DNA from: Canna indica
Lineage: Eukaryota; Streptophyta; Magnoliopsida; Zingiberales; Cannaceae
Assembly: GCA_034359265.1 (NCBI GenBank)
Contig: CP136895.1
Location: 46,332,001 to 46,396,000 of the forward strand
Reading direction: 5' to 3'
DNA: 64,000 nt
The notes below the pieces were generated by a model that saw only the letters and a program-made list of their open reading frames with translations, made no database searches and was not told the DNA's origin. How positions within the stretch are numbered: the first letter of the stretch is position 1; every line of letters starts with the position of its first letter. Positions 45,742-58,830 of the stretch are shown piece by piece. The position numbers were made by a program, and so were the translations under genes.

Positions 45742-46800
45742 TGTTGGTGAAATGGCCACACTAGAGGGGTGGGGGGAGGGGGGGGTTAATAGTGTGTTAA
45801 CTAATCAATTTGCCTAAATTCAATTTCACGCATTTTCTTAAATTACTTAGGCAAATTGTAATTTATCGACTAAATGAGGAAGCAATAATAAACTAATTAA
45901 ACACAAACAAAGATAGCAATGCTAACACAATCATTTATAGTGGTTCGGCCCCAAGGCTTACTCAACTACCTAAGCACCTTGCTTAGGATTTCCAAACTAC
46001 CTTTACTAGATTATATTGTTTCTCTTACAAAGAGGACTTTACACCGGAAAGTCTCCGCTCACAAACCGAAGGCATTTCCACACCCAGATGTATCCCGCTT
46101 TCCTACCGAGAGCATTCTCCCACCTCAACCTAAGGGACAACTCAATTAATCCAAGTAAACTAAGTTTAAAATGGTGGAGTTAAGCCTTAACACCAAGGCA
46201 ACCACCAACTCAATCAAACCTAGCAACCTAGGTTTACATAAGCTCAAATACAATGAAATAAACACCAAAATACAACAACTAATGGAGGAATAAATCAAAC
46301 AATAAATACTTAGCTCCAAAAGAAACTCCATAGTCCTCTTGATGCCCCAAGATGATGAATCGGTGAAGCTTGAAAGCTAAATCAACTAGTGGAGATCAAA
46401 ACTAGGGTTCTTGCAAGGATGGCTCAATGAAAGGTTGTTGAGATGCTTAGTATCACACTTTGAAGCTTGGAAGCATCAATCTAAAGCTTGGAATTAGTTT
46501 GGGATGGGTATTTATAACCCCCCAACCCTTAACGCTCGTCAACGGGCATTTTGGGTTGCCGACTCCTGGTCGCTTGCTAGTCATGAGGATTTACAACACA
46601 TTCTAGACATCATAAATCTAAACTCTATCTTCCTGAAGAATCCCAAGCGTCGACGAGCATCCTTGCCGATTTTTTTAATCGGGGACATCGTGTGCTAATC
46701 AATATGGAACCTGAAAATAATTCTCCACGAAATTATTAGTTTCATGTTTGTTATCATCGAAACTGGGATTAAGACCAAGGTTGAAAACCTTAGGCCAACA
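45742..46800 (-). repeat. Solo LTR of the gag-only family, inverted (1059 bp)
   Basis: Begins TGTTGGTGAAATGGCC and ends CTTAGGCCAACA, the complement of the gag-only LTR. It is 590 bp shorter than 23452-25096, mainly through loss of the GTCGAC/TATA half. The host IN/RT linker reads on at both sides. Flanks AATCA and ATTTC do not match well. A G-rich run lies at 45765-45787. Confidence 0.8.
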
Positions 46801-47630
46801 ATTTCAAGAAAAAATCACCAGGATTTGATCAGGTACTCTTGCTATTTGTCAACTGTTGAACCTAAAAATGTCGAGAAATCCTTAAAGGATGAATTTTAGA
46901 TTTATGCTATGCAAGAAGAGTTATTGCAGTTGATCCAAAATGATGTTTGAGAACTTATCTCAAGACCAAAAAATGTCAATGTTGTTGGAACTAAATGGGT
47001 ATTTTAGAACATGATAGATGAAGCTAGAAACATTACAGGAAATAAAGCCCGTCTTGTTGCTCAAGGCTTCAACCAAATTGAAGGTCTGGACTATGATGAA
47101 ACCTTCGCACCTATTGCAAGATTAGAATCCACCAGATTACTTCTAGAGTTATCCTGCTGTATAAAGTTCAAACTTTTTCAGATGGATGTTAAGACTATCA
47201 TCCTTAATGGTTTTCTTAATGAAGAAGTCTATGTTGAACAACCTAATGGTTTTGAAGATTCTGCTCATCCTGACTATGTGTACAGATTGAAGAAAGATTT
47301 ATATTGGCTTAAATAAGCCCCCAGAGCTTGGTATGAGAAACTCACCCAGTTCCTGCCTCTGAAAGGCTACAAAAGAGAAAGAACAGATTAATTAGACCTT
47401 GTTCATCAAAAGAAAGGAGAATCAACTGGTAATTGTTCAAATTTATGTTGATGATATTATTTTGGGTTCAACCTCTGAAATTTATGTTAAACAATTTATG
47501 GATGACATGAAATCTGAGTTTGAAATGAGCATGGTAGGGGAAATGAGTTATTTTCTTAGTCTTGAAATAAAGCAATCTAAAGATGGCATATTTATCTCTC
47601 AGAGTAAGTATGCAAGAAATCTTATTTAGA
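46801..47630 (+). pseudogene. Reverse transcriptase of the plus SIRE-like element
   Basis: IDEARNITGNKARLVAQGFN, YDETFAPIARLESTRLLLEL and FQMDVKTIILNGFLNEEVYV (first Asp intact), LKKDLYWLK then a stop; IVQIYVDDIILGSTS (active-site DD), MSMVGEMSYFLSLEIKQSKD. Frames change near 47316-47399. Counterpart of 13839-14462 in the minus copy, with its first catalytic Asp intact. Confidence 0.87.
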
Positions 47631-48233
47631 AGTTCGGTCTAGACAGTTCCAAGGTAGTTGGAACTCCTATCACTACTCATGAAAAATTGAGTAAAGATCA
47701 TGAAGGTAAAAGTGTTCGTCCTAGTCTCTACAGAAGTATGATTGATAGTTTATTGTATTTTACTATTAGCAGACCTGACTTATGTTTCAGTGTTCGATTA
47801 TGTGCCAGATATCAAACTAATCTGAAGGAGTCTCATCTACATGTAGCTAAATGGATTCTCAAATTTGTTAAAGGATTTACAGATGCAGACTGGGCAGACA
47901 ATATTGATGACAGAAAAAATACTTCAGGTGGTTGCTTCTATATTGGAACAAATTTGGTGGCCTTGTTAAGTAAAAAGAAAAATTCTATTTCTCTTTCTTC
48001 AGCAAAAGTTGAATACCTGGCAACAGGCAGTTGCAGAACACAACTGATTTGGATGAGAAGTATGTTGCTTGATTATGGTTTCAAAAAGGAAGAAATGATT
48101 CTATACTGTGATAATACTAGTGTTATAAATATCTCAAAGAACCTTGTTATGCATTCTCGCACTAAAGACATTGATATCCATTTTCATTACATTAGGGAGC
48201 TAGTTGAAAGAAATGAGTTGCAATTGGAATACA
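47631..48233 (+). pseudogene. RNase H of the plus SIRE-like element, first part
   Basis: Most of a 202-codon open frame: RSMIDSLLYFTISRPDLCFS, TDADWADNIDDRKNTSGGCF, SLSSAKVEYLATGSCRTQLI and DNTSVINISKNLVMHSRTKD, IDIHFHYIRELVERNELQLE. Some codons are missing before FTDADWA. Cut after LQLEY by the copia B derivative and continued at 53733. Confidence 0.88.
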
Positions 48234-50012
48234 TGAAAGAAATAGTGCCATTGAGCCAATCACATGTCGATGTGTTTAGGACTATTCAAGGGTAATCAAC
48301 TTAATAAGGCAACCTTTTCATCAATGTTCTGCATCTTTACTCATAATGATTGTGATGAGGATGAGTTCATGCAAGTGAGACTTGGAATTCAGATGCTCAT
48401 GTTCTAAATGTTCCTAGTCGTAGGATCACTAATTAGGGGATCAGTGATTACGGATAGACTACTGCACTAGGTACATGCCCTATACGATAAGGGGTAGTTG
48501 ATCTGACAATTACCTATGAATCATCATTAATGTACAAGTGCAGGTGCTCATTAGGGAATAAGTTCACTGAACGGACCCACATGAGAAACACAAAATGGAA
48601 TCCTTACATGAGTGTCCATAGGATGTTTCTCGGTTGATAGTAGGTGCAAGCATTCCTTGGACCTGAGGTTGTCATGGTTATCTTGTGAGTGATGACCCAT
48701 TGTCTTGGTTCTATCCCTACGTGGCTCTCAGCGTCATGTGCCGGGTATTACTAGGCATGGGGAAGCATTCATGAAGGTTGGTGAGCAACCAACATGGAAT
48801 CGGTTACTCCTAGTGAGAGGAGATAATGTCCTGTGTGCCCCTTCAAGTGTCAACCCAGGAATCTCTGCCTAGAGTAGACATAAAAGTCAGGAATATATTT
48901 CTGACGTTACATTATTGAGACGACATCTTGGCGGGTGGAATACATATGAATCGGTATTAGGGTTTGACACTTCTTCCGTACCCTAGTCGACTTCGGGACA
49001 TTGTAACCTAGAGCACTTAGTTGCACGGTAACCAATCACCGAAGGGCGTCCGATCCCCTATAGATTGAACCTCACACTATTCGGGTAGTCATGACACATT
49101 GCTAGACGTCAATCTTGACTTGTGAGTGGAGTCTCTCATGACTACACTAAAAGAGTTTTAGTGGTGGCTCGTAAGATTCGAATAAAAGTCATTCTATCGG
49201 ATCCGACTCTCTGTTATTCTGAACTCAGTGCTGGTTTAGTGTGGGGCCCAATGGGTCACACACAATAGGCTAACCTCGTAATGAACCTTATGAGATAAAG
49301 TCCGTATGCGGCACTATATGTCTACTAGCATGGACATGCTGCAACACGATCATGGATCTTGTTTACGGACATGATAGAAAAGGTGTTTTCTATAGGAACG
49401 AATACACGAGGAAGGAGTTCCTCGGTAACCTTAATTTGTAGGGCATCCCTAAATTATAGGGACTGGCACATGATAAATCCTAATCAATAAGAATTTAATT
49501 TATAGATATAAATTAAAGTTTATATTTAGTTGGATTTTATTAATTTTGAATTAATTATAAATCCATTAAATTTAAATTATTGTTTTGTAGGACTACCTAG
49601 GTGTTGTGAAGCCGATTGGTTACTCATCTTGGAGTTAAGCAAATTGGTTACTCATCTTGGAGAAGGTTAAGGATTGGAGTCTTGATAGGCTTCTTGAAGA
49701 GAAAAGCTCCAAGAACTCATCTTCATCTCCTTGGGTGGCCGGCCATCTAAAGCTTCCTTCTCCGGTTTTGTGAAGCCAATTGAAGGTCTCTTCCTCTTGG
49801 GTGTGTCATCTACTTCATCTTCTTGGAGGAGTCCAAGAAGAACAGCGAGGTATTCCTCCGTCTTCCTTCTCGTTCCGTGATTTTCTCATCCCCTCTTCCT
49901 CCCTTTTGGTGCTCGGTTCTTGGTGGAAGGGCCGGCTTCAACTTGGTGCATTTCGGGGTTGAGATTGCCTCTCCGTTGAGCCACAACGAGTCTCCGTGTT
50001 CGCTGCCCCCTT
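48234..50012 (+). repeat. 5' LTR of the copia B derivative, 3' end deleted
   Basis: Collinear with 51690-53732 up to 'cgctgccccctt', then it joins leader text equal to 21131 ('gaaggcactaatgg'). The last LTR segment, PBS and first half of the leader were deleted at a short shared 'ccc' stretch. Without a PBS it could not have replicated in this form. Confidence 0.82.
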
Positions 50013-50822
50013 GAACCTCGAGAAGGCACTAATGGAACTGATAACCTGCAAGATGTTTTTGGGCAGCACCTTGGCGACACAGAGCTCCCTAAAACACTAG
50101 GATGATGGCATTGGTTCGACAGGTGGCTCGGGTGGAACCATTAGAACATCCATAATCATCCTTATTTACTTTATGCTTTTATTTATTGATTTTGCTTCAA
50201 TTGTTGATAGCTTAGATAATTATAATTGTATGAAGAAACCCTCAAATAATATTGAGTCTGAATGGCTAAGATATTAAGAATATCGGTCACGCCTTCCATC
50301 GTTATGACGTACAAGTGTGTCTATTGTCACAACGGATTTGTTGTGCAAACACAAGACCTTTTGTGCTAATAGACACGTTGCATCTCATATGACACATACC
50401 CTTGTGCCTCTACTACTAGTTTGAATGTGACTTACCTTGTTGAGCAAACTCAAGGGTGGTTGGTTTCTCGCTAGGGTATACAAATGATGTGTCCGACTCA
50501 ACTAGGACTCCTTAGTTTGTTGTGCAAACACAAAGCCATGGTAACCCTAGAAGCAAAACTTGATGAAAGTCGCATAATGATGTGATCAGTAAAGAATTAT
50601 CTACCCATGGACCTATTAGGATTTGACATGTTAAATGCGAGACCCGAGTAGGAGAAGTGGGGTTCCATCTTCCTCTAAGGAAGTCTAACAACGAGGGCTT
50701 CCCGCTTCTAAACAGAAGGGTCATTTGGGGACCGCGAAAATTAGTGGGAGCCATAATTAATCATAAGATCTTAATAATCATGCATATAACATATTTGTTA
50801 ATTTATGTCTTTCTTTACATAA
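50013..50822 (+). other. Leader of the copia B derivative
   Basis: Noncoding and collinear with 21131-21195 plus 31532-32310, uninterrupted here. Serves as an empty-site control for the CCCTT insertion in copia B. Confidence 0.8.
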
Positions 50823-51543
50823 CATGGCATCTTCACCATCGTTGTGTTGTATTCTTGATGCTAATAAATTAACTGGACAAGATTACACGATTGGTTGCTA
50901 AATTTGAGGATTGTCCTCACCCAGGAAAGACTTTCCCACGTTCTTGATAACGGGCCACCAGATACCCCTTCCCAAAGGGCTATCGAGGAAGTGAGAGCCA
51001 CTTACAATAAGTGGCAAGATGACAACACTACTGTTCGGTGCATTATGCTCGCCTCTATGTCCGATGTGTTGTAGCGACAACATGAAAAGATGGACTCTAG
51101 GGCCATCCTCTCTCACCTCAAGGAGTTGTATGATGAAGAGAGCCAGGCTGCTAGGTTTGAGCTCTCAAAGCAACTCATCCAGGCCAAGATGACGGCAGGG
51201 ACCCCTGTTGAAACCCATATCCTCAAACTAATCGATTTGATCGAGAGGTTAGAGAAATTGGGCGTAAGCATGGCTAAGGGGCTAAGTCGGGACTTAGCAC
51301 TCCAATCCCTCACGGATTCATTTTCACAGATCGATGAAAACTTCTACATAAATAAGTAGGATGACTTGCTTCTCGAAGACTACTGAGTTCCACCTTATGA
51401 AGGATAAAGACACAGTCTCATTAGTGGAAGATGCCTTTGAGACAAATTTACACTCTGTTAAGAACAAAGTGAAAAACAAAGCTGTGAAACCTTTGATTAA
51501 TATCAAGAAGAAAGGGAAAGTTTTAGATCATTGCTTCCCTTAA
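50823..51543 (+). pseudogene. Gag of the copia B derivative
   Basis: ILDANKLTGQD starts the gag; frameshifts follow. 51090-51359 is open: MDSRAILSHLKELYDEESQA, ARFELSKQLIQAKMTAGTPV, LKLIDLIERLEKLGVSMAKG. A basic linker follows (KNKVKNKAVKPLINIKKKGK). The zinc knuckle and everything to the RNase H end are deleted. Confidence 0.8.
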
Positions 51544-51689
51544 AAGGCGGTATCACCTTGTCATTGGTAAGAGGAGATGACTGAAAGACATTGATGTAGA
51601 TTAAACTGATTACCACAGCAACAGATTCGATCACCACTGAGATTTGGTATACAGATAATAGGTTGATTGGCTAAGTGCAAGTGGGAGAT

Positions 51690-53732
51690 TGAAAGGAATA
51701 GTGCCCTTGAGCCAATCACATGTCGATGTGTTTAGGGACTATTCAAGGGTAATCAACTTAATAAGGAAACCTTTTCATCAATATGTTGCATCTTTATTCA
51801 TAAAGATTATGATGAACCCCATGAACCCGGGCAACTGATTCTGAGGCCATAATGAGTTCATGCCAGTGAGACTTGAAATATAGATGCCCACGTTCTAAAT
51901 GTTCCTAGTCGTAGGATCACCAATTAGGGGATCGGTGATTACGAATAGACTAGTGCACTTGGTGCATTCCCTATACGATAAGGGGTAGCTGATCTCATAA
52001 TTACCTATGAGTCGTCATTAATGTACAAGTGCAGGTGCTCATTAGGGAATAAGTTCACTGAACGGACTCACACGAGAAACACAAAATGGAATCCTTACAT
52101 GAGTGTCAATAGGATGTTCCTCGGTTGATAGTAGGTGTAAGCAATCCTTGGACCTGAGGTTGTCATGGTTACCTTGTGAGTGACGACCCATTGCCTTGGT
52201 TCTATCCCTACGTGGCCCATAGCGTCGTGTGTTAGGTATTACTAGGCATGGAGAAGCATTCATGAAGGTAGATGAGCAACCAACATAGAATCAGTTACTG
52301 CTAGTGAGAGGAGATAATGTCCTATGAGTCCCTTCAAGTGTCGACCCAGGAATCTCTGGCAAGAGTAGACATGAAAGTCAAGAAGATGTTTCTAATGTTA
52401 CATTATTGAGGCGATATCTTGGCGGCTGGAATACATATGAATCGATATTAGAGTTTGACACTTCATCCGTACCCTAGCCGACTTCGGGACATTGTAACCG
52501 AGGGACTTAGTTGCCCGGTAACTAATAGCCGAATGACGTTCGATCCCCTATAGATTGAACCTCACATTATCCGGGTAGTCATGACACATTGTTAGACCTC
52601 AATCTTGACTTGTGAGTGGAGTCTCTCACGACCACACTAAAGCCGTTTTAGTGGTGGCTCGTAAGATTCGAATAAAAGTCGTTCTATTGGATCCGACTCT
52701 CCATTATGCACAACTCACTGTTGGCTTACTATCGGGCCCAATGGGTCACACACAATAGGCTAACCTCGTAACGGACCTTATGAGATAAAGTCTGTATGCG
52801 GCAATATATGTCTACTACCATGGACATGCTGCAACACGATCATGGATCTCATTTACGGACATGATAGGAAAGATGTTTTCTTTAGGAACGAATACGCGAG
52901 GAAGGAGTTCCTCGGTAACCCTAATTTGTAGGTCATCCCTAAATTGTAGGGATTGTTTAATTTATAGAGATAAATTAAAGTTTATATTTAGTTGGATTAA
53001 ATTAATTTCAAATTAATTATAAATTCGGAGGCAAAACCCAGAATTTTAAATTCCGAGGAGAAGATTTAAAAGTGGGGGGGGGGGGGTCTATACCTAGGTG
53101 GCAACCTATGCCCTTATAAATAGATGACCTAACCTCTTGCAAGGATGTTAAGCAAATTGGTTACTCATCTTGGAGAAGGTTAAGGATTGGAGTCTTGAGA
53201 GGCTTCTTGAAGAGAAAAGCTGCAAGAACTCATCTTCATCTCCTTGGGTGGCCGACCATCTAAAGCTTCCTTCCCCGATTTCGTGAAGCCGATTGAAGGT
53301 CTCTTCCTCTTGGGTGTGTCATCTACTTCATCTTCTTGGAGGAGTCCAAGAAGGACAACAAGGTATTCCTTTATCTTCCTCCTTGTTTCGTGGTTTTCTC
53401 TCCCTTTTGGTGCTCGGTTCTTGGTGGAAGGGCCCGCTTCACCTTGGTACGTTTCGGGGTTGAGATTGCCTCTCCGTTGGGTCATAATGAGTCTCTGTGT
53501 TCGCTGCCCCCTTATTGCGAGGTGCTTAGTGTGGACTTTACTCGGAGGACGTGCGCATATGCATCTTGAAACGGGGATAGGAGCAGCCATATCATCCGTA
53601 GTATATGGTAAATCTTCTAATTCTACTCGTTGATTGAATATCTTAAAGATTGCTAAAGTTGATTGCTGGCTTAGGGATGTTTTGAATTTTTAAATCTCTT
53701 TTTCCGCTGCGCTTTCGATTCCTATCCCAACA
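51690..53732 (+). repeat. 3' LTR of the copia B derivative (2043 bp)
   Basis: Preceded by polypurine GTGGGAGA. Includes a G13 run (53074-53086) and a TATA box TATAAATA at 53115-53122, whose position and context suggest the LTR promoter. Same ends as 18283-20461. Confidence 0.85.
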
Positions 53733-54180
53733 ATATATTCCTACAAATAATCAAGTTGTAGATATCTTCACAAATGTGTTAAATGGAGAAAAATTTGAAC
53801 AGTTGAGATCTACTTTAGGACAGTGTGTCATATGATGTAATTTTTTGTGGGGGAGTGGAAAAATTGACGAGTCTTTCAGTTATTTTTCCACCTACCTTGT
53901 TCTCTAAAGGGATTCCTCAATTATGTTTTTCCAGTAGGTGTTTTTCCTCTTATTACTCATTTAAGTGTTTTTTATATTCCCTCATTTCGGCGAGAGTTTG
54001 CTGATTTATGTCCTATTCATAACCGCCTGGTGTTGCAACTCGATTCATTGTCTCAAATGATAACCAACGTTTTTGCTCATCAAAGTGTCCTCTTATCTGT
54101 CTCTCATATATATAAGCGGAAGATTCTTTGATGGATAGTGAAATAAGGAAGTCAAGTCTCGTGTAGAAGATGTAAACTTC
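53733..54180 (+). pseudogene. End of RNase H and spacer, plus SIRE-like element
   Basis: IPTNNQVVDIFTNVLNGEKF then EQLRSTLGQCVI and a stop at about 53835 complete the RNase H begun at 47687. The remaining ~345 bp are noncoding, as between RNase H and the third ORF in the minus copy. Confidence 0.82.
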
Positions 54181-54377
54181 CTTGGAAACAAAAATGTTGT
54201 TCTCAAATCCTCTTGAGAAGTTTGAAACACCTGTTCCAGTTTCGTCTCTAGATAAAATATCTCCATCTCCTACATCTCAAGGTCAAAAACTGAGAAAGAA
54301 GTGAGGGAAAAGAGCTTCTGACCATCCTTTAAGAAGAAATGGTAGAGGTATGACATCTAAACCCCCCAAGTTTTTAT
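54181..54377 (+). pseudogene. Third ORF start, plus SIRE-like element
   Basis: LFSNPLEKFETPVPVSSLDK and SPSPTSQGQKLRKK followed by a stop; matches the N-terminal block at 5300-5400 (minus). The text continues as 'gaggtatgacatctaaacccc', homologous to 5258-5280, and then at about 54378 switches to the interior of a gypsy LTR, a rearrangement junction. Confidence 0.7.
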
Positions 54378-55733
54378 TAAAGTTTTCTTCCCCTATAGTT
54401 TGGTGTCCCTAGGATGTCAAGTTAAGGAAACATAATCTAGGTGTATCTAGGTTCATAAGTTCTCTATTTCATGCCCCTACATCTTGAACACCCGGTCGAG
54501 TGTAAATGAACCATAGGGGTAGCAGGGACGTCTAAAAGTGTCATATTCCCTGTAGGGACAGCTTGTTTACACCTAAATTAAGTAAATTTCTAATAGAGCA
54601 GCATGTGTATAATTTAAGGAAAGCTAATCCCTCCATGAACAGTAGGTTTGTACGCCAAAGGTAGATTGTTGCACCTAGAGGTACATGTCCTTAACCTTAA
54701 CAGTGAGCACCCACATCCCTAATCTCCCCATGAATCCCAGCTCATCCTAGAACAAGACTTACCAAGAGCTCATGTACACACGCAAGAGGCCGACGGCAGC
54801 CCAACTCACCATATTTGGGCGGCAATTTGAATCCAAGAAAAAGGCAAGTTTCATATCCATATAACATATGAAGACTTCATACAAGCATGAAGAATTAATT
54901 TAAGAAGGAATTCTGTCAACAATTCATGGGGAAAATGAATTAATTCATGAAGAAAATTTCTTGCACAGGAGGCCGGCGGCAGCCCCAACTCACCGTGCAT
55001 GAGCAGTGAATTAAATCCAAGAAAAGGGCAGATTTCATACAAGAATTAACCATGATGATGAAAAATAAGAGATGAATTAATCCAATACGAAAATCTATCA
55101 AAAAAGCATGAGGAAGATCCTCAAAAAAGGAGGGCGGCACACGCCTCACAAACCTGAAAAAAATTGCAGCCACACCTTCATAGAAACCATGAAATCAATC
55201 CGAAAATATAACGACATTGAGGAAAAGATAACTCGGATCACAACCCAGCCGATCCACATAAAACATGACAGGAAGTTTCTGAGAGGGGGAGGCGACTGTT
55301 TGGGGTTAAGGAACAAGGGAAAGCGGTCTAATTACTCACTATTTTGCAGGGAAAGGAAAGGGAAAGATGCTATAGTCCCCCAACGCTCGTCTCCGATGAA
55401 CTTGACGACTCCGGCCGTCGTCCGCCCTCTCCATCTTGCATCATCGCTGCCCCTGCGCCTCTCCAGTTCTATGCGGCGCCCCAGCCGCACAGCCAAGTTT
55501 TAAATACGTTGGGGTTTATTTAAACCCCAAATTAACATTTTGCCCTTCTCATATAACCCGGCTTACTAGACGCGTTAAAAATCCATGTTAAGTTCGATTC
55601 GAGTTCCGATCAAAGCGTTGGACTCCACTCGAGGTCCGAATTAGACCCAAAAACTCCGCTAACCCACTTAACATAAGCCAATGCTTTCCTGCTATAAAAC
55701 AAAAATAAATGTAATCAAATTTTGATTATCAAA
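54378..55733 (-). repeat. Truncated copy of the solo gypsy LTR
   Basis: Collinear with 3762-5164; the left ~1270 bp of the LTR are missing. Same AGAGA flank at the right (55734-55738). Confidence 0.85.
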
Positions 55734-56135
55734 AGAGACAAAATCAAAACTTGTACTGGTATCTTTTAAAAACTCTCATTTTCCCAAGACAAACTCCTCC
55801 TCAATTTGAGAACCCTAGAGGACGCATGAAAAGTTTTGGGGTCCATACCTCGACTACTTCTCCTTAATCACTGGTTAGTCGGTCTCATCACAATTTTCTT
55901 TCACAATTTTTGTCCTTGACTTGTTGAAGGAGGAGGAAGCATTTTCTCGGTGCAGGGTCCAGCAGATGGTTGTGATTTTTCGAAGGATTTAGAGATTGCA
56001 TTTTCTTGGCTGTGGAAACATATATCTTCGTCACACAACCTTTCTTTCCTTTGCGTCCCGACATCTTTAAAAAGAAGAGAGATCCTCAAGCAGACGAACA
56101 TACGAAGAAGTGGAGGAGAGATTGTCGCCGGTTGA
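55734..56135 (-). pseudogene. Third ORF N terminus, second copy
   Basis: Minus reading gives KDVGTQRKERLCDEDICFHS, NAISKSFEKSQPSAGPCTEK and PSTSQGQKL, near-identical to 5307-5571. A stop follows at LRKK's position. Confidence 0.7.
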
Positions 56136-56356
56136 CATTAACATATCAGAATAGTAACGCCCAAAGCTTTTAGGACGAAATAAAATTCCACTAATAAGAT
56201 GGTACACGTGTTGGCTTTAGGGTGAAAAGTAACTTCCATCAATAAATATTAGCCTTTAAAATAATAAGTGATGAAAAGAAGAAATAAAAACTAAAAAACC
56301 TTTCAATTTTCACCACAATAAAGACTTAATTTTATTTTAACCTGAAATAAAATGTG

Positions 56357-56987
56357 TCATATGACACATAATCCAAGAGCAGACGTCAATTGCTCAAACC
56401 TTTCACCACTTAGTGCCATTGTAAAAATCTCTGCCACTTGTTTTTCGATTGCAATATACTCCAGTTGAAACTGCTTCATTTCATCCAAATCTCTGATATA
56501 ATGAAACCTTATATCAATTTGTTTGGTATGTGAATGCATAATAGGGTTTTTTGAAATATTGATAGCACTCGTGTTATCACAATAAAGTACAATTTCTTTT
56601 TATTGAGACCATAATCAAGTAACATACTCTTCATCCAAATTAACTGCGTACTACAACTGCCTGTTGCCAAATATTATGCCTCTGCTGTAGGAAAAGAAAT
56701 AGAATTTTGTTTCTTGCTTAACTAGTCCATGAGATTTGATCCAACATAAAAACAACCGCCTGATGTACTCTTTCTATCATCAATATTACTAGCCCAATCT
56801 ACATTTGAAAATCTAGCTAGACTAGGATTACAATCAACAAAATACCAAAAACCAAAATCTAAAGTATCTTTCAAATATTTGGGAACCCTCTTAACAGCTT
56901 TGAATTTGCTTGATATCTGGCACATAATCCCACACTAAAGCATAAATCAGGTCTGCTTCTATAGGGGGTGGGATCAAAACTCTTACA
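56357..56987 (-). pseudogene. SIRE-like RNase H end, second copy
   Basis: 56357-56539: SHTKQIDIRFHYIRDLDEMK, KQVAEIFTMALSGERFEQLT and the terminal SALGLCVI. 56722-56925: VKRVPKYLKDTLDFGFWYFV, NVDWASNIDDRKSTSGGCFY. Stops and a frameshift lie in the ~180 bp between them. Confidence 0.85.
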
Positions 56988-58830
56988 TGTTGGTAATCAT
57001 TAGCACACTTGGGCAGCGGAAAACAAAAATTTTGTGTGCCATTGATCACCAAAACAATAGTAGAGAAAAAACAAGGGGAATGTTAGATCTGTTACCCAAA
57101 CGGATGAACGAAGGATCTTCTCGTCATCGGGTTGTCGTAAACCACAGTGATCCAAATCGGATCACCTCCAAAGTATCCACACTAGGATGGATCCAAGAAC
57201 TCTTCAAGCATAGCAGCAATAGCCAAAATTCCCTATATGCTAGCAAGGGAATTCAACATAATGAGAAAAGATAAAAGTGGAGTGGAAGAGGCACAATGAG
57301 AGAAGAGAGACAAAATTGTTTTTTGCTCCTCATCCATTTTTGTTGTGTTCGGTTGCACCCCAGGAGTGCAAATAAATACTCCTAGGGTTAGGGTTTCAAA
57401 CCAATAAGTGGGCTCAAGATGGATCAAATCCATCTCTTGGGCCCACAGGTTTAAAACAAGATGGATCAAATCTATCTAATGGGTTTGAGTCCAATAAGCG
57501 GACTCAACTAGATGGACCAAATCCATCTCGATCATGTGCCTCGCAATCCATCTTCTCTCTTCTTTCACATGGACCTAATGACATCTTATGCCATATATGT
57601 CATTGTTATTTTACCTTTGTATCCTTCCTATATGTGTGTGATCTTATGGGCTTCTGAAATATATTGGCAGTATATAGTCAAATATAATTCTCACTGAAGT
57701 GGAATTACATGATTTAAACTCTTTAAATTATTATTCATTATCAATGAATAAATTCACTTATACAAGTCAAGAGAGGCTTCTAGCCAAGCATCATGACTAC
57801 ACAAATGTCAGAAGGTTGGTGGTTTGACCATTTCACCCTTCCATATGAAGTTACCGTGCAATCAACTCCTTTCACCACTCTTTATCGCATCCAGGTTAAT
57901 CAAGTCCTCATTAAGTAGGTTCTTGTATCTTAAATCTTTATTCCAAAAATTTCCTTTATGAATCACATTCATATATGCATACTACTCTGACCAGAGACAC
58001 CTAGATAAAGAGATTGTACAAGAAGAGTGAGATAAACTCCCCACATTAATATGGGGTGGTGAGTCCTATGTTGATCAATCAACTATCTTCAAGTGATTAA
58101 TACTATACCCAATCTTCAAGCTATGAACACCCAAAGGTGAACCATAAGTAATGAAGTCAAAGTATAACAATAGGCACTTAAGATACTTTGGTGATCTCAA
58201 GTCCAAGGATACTTGCACCACTGATATGATGAGATGTTTTCACAAACATAGATTGAATATTCTTGTGAAGATCTCCAATGAACTTGTTTCTCAAACAAGC
58301 ATCCACATGTTAACTCTGAGCATCGCAATGCTCACAACTTGTGAGAACTATTGCTTGAACAAGTCAAGAAGTATAACATGTGCTAGTCTATCCGTATTAA
58401 CAATGTCCTATCTTGTTAATACTATGACTAGAGATAATTTAGGTATAAACACATTTACATGCAATAAGAATCTCACATCATGGACTCTTCATGATTTCCT
58501 TTGCATTGTGTCATATACCAAGGACTTTATTACATAGTTTAAGTCTTTATGCAAGCAAATGAATTAACATGAGCACTAAGTAATAAAGAAAGCCTTTCAT
58601 GAATAAGTAAAATGTACATGAAGAGTTCCAAAATATATGAGGGATCTAGGGCATATCACTAACAAACTCCCACTTGCACTAGAGCCAATCGCCCTTATAC
58701 TTTATACCCATATTGATTACATAAAAGTCAAACTTGCATTGGGTAAGTGCTTTAGTGAGAGGATCAGCTACACTGTGATCGGTGGGGACCCTTTCAATCT
58801 TTACATCATTTCTACCCATGATCTATTTAA

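Larger units (their letters stand above)
48234..53732 (+). mobile_element. Internally deleted copia B derivative (5.5 kb), TSD ATACA/ATATA
   Basis: Starts TGAAAGAAATAGTGCC (48234) and ends CCTATCCCAACA (53732). Flanks ATACA (48229-48233) and ATATA (53733-53737) differ at one base and the host RNase H reads across. 5' LTR 48234 to about 50012, leader and gag to about 51540, then the interior jumps straight to the RNase H end and polypurine tract before the 3' LTR (51690-53732). PR, IN and most of RT and RNase H are gone. Confidence 0.88.
40713..54377 (+). mobile_element. SIRE-like Ty1/copia, plus copy, with an upstream third-ORF piece
   Basis: Order: third-ORF fragment (40713-41607), partial LTR (41608-42471), PBS, gag, PR, IN, [solo LTR], RT, RNase H, [copia B derivative], RNase H end, third-ORF start (to 54377). 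Since a third ORF comes before the LTR, 40713-42471 is probably the tail of one element (or of a tandem pair sharing the LTR) and 42472 onward the body of the next. Related to the minus copy but diverged; inverted relative to it. All genes are broken. Confidence 0.8.

Noticed and set aside
45737..46805. A target-site duplication for the solo LTR at 45742
   Set aside because: Flanks AATCA and ATTTC do not match; insertion is inferred from LTR ends and the resumed host frame only.
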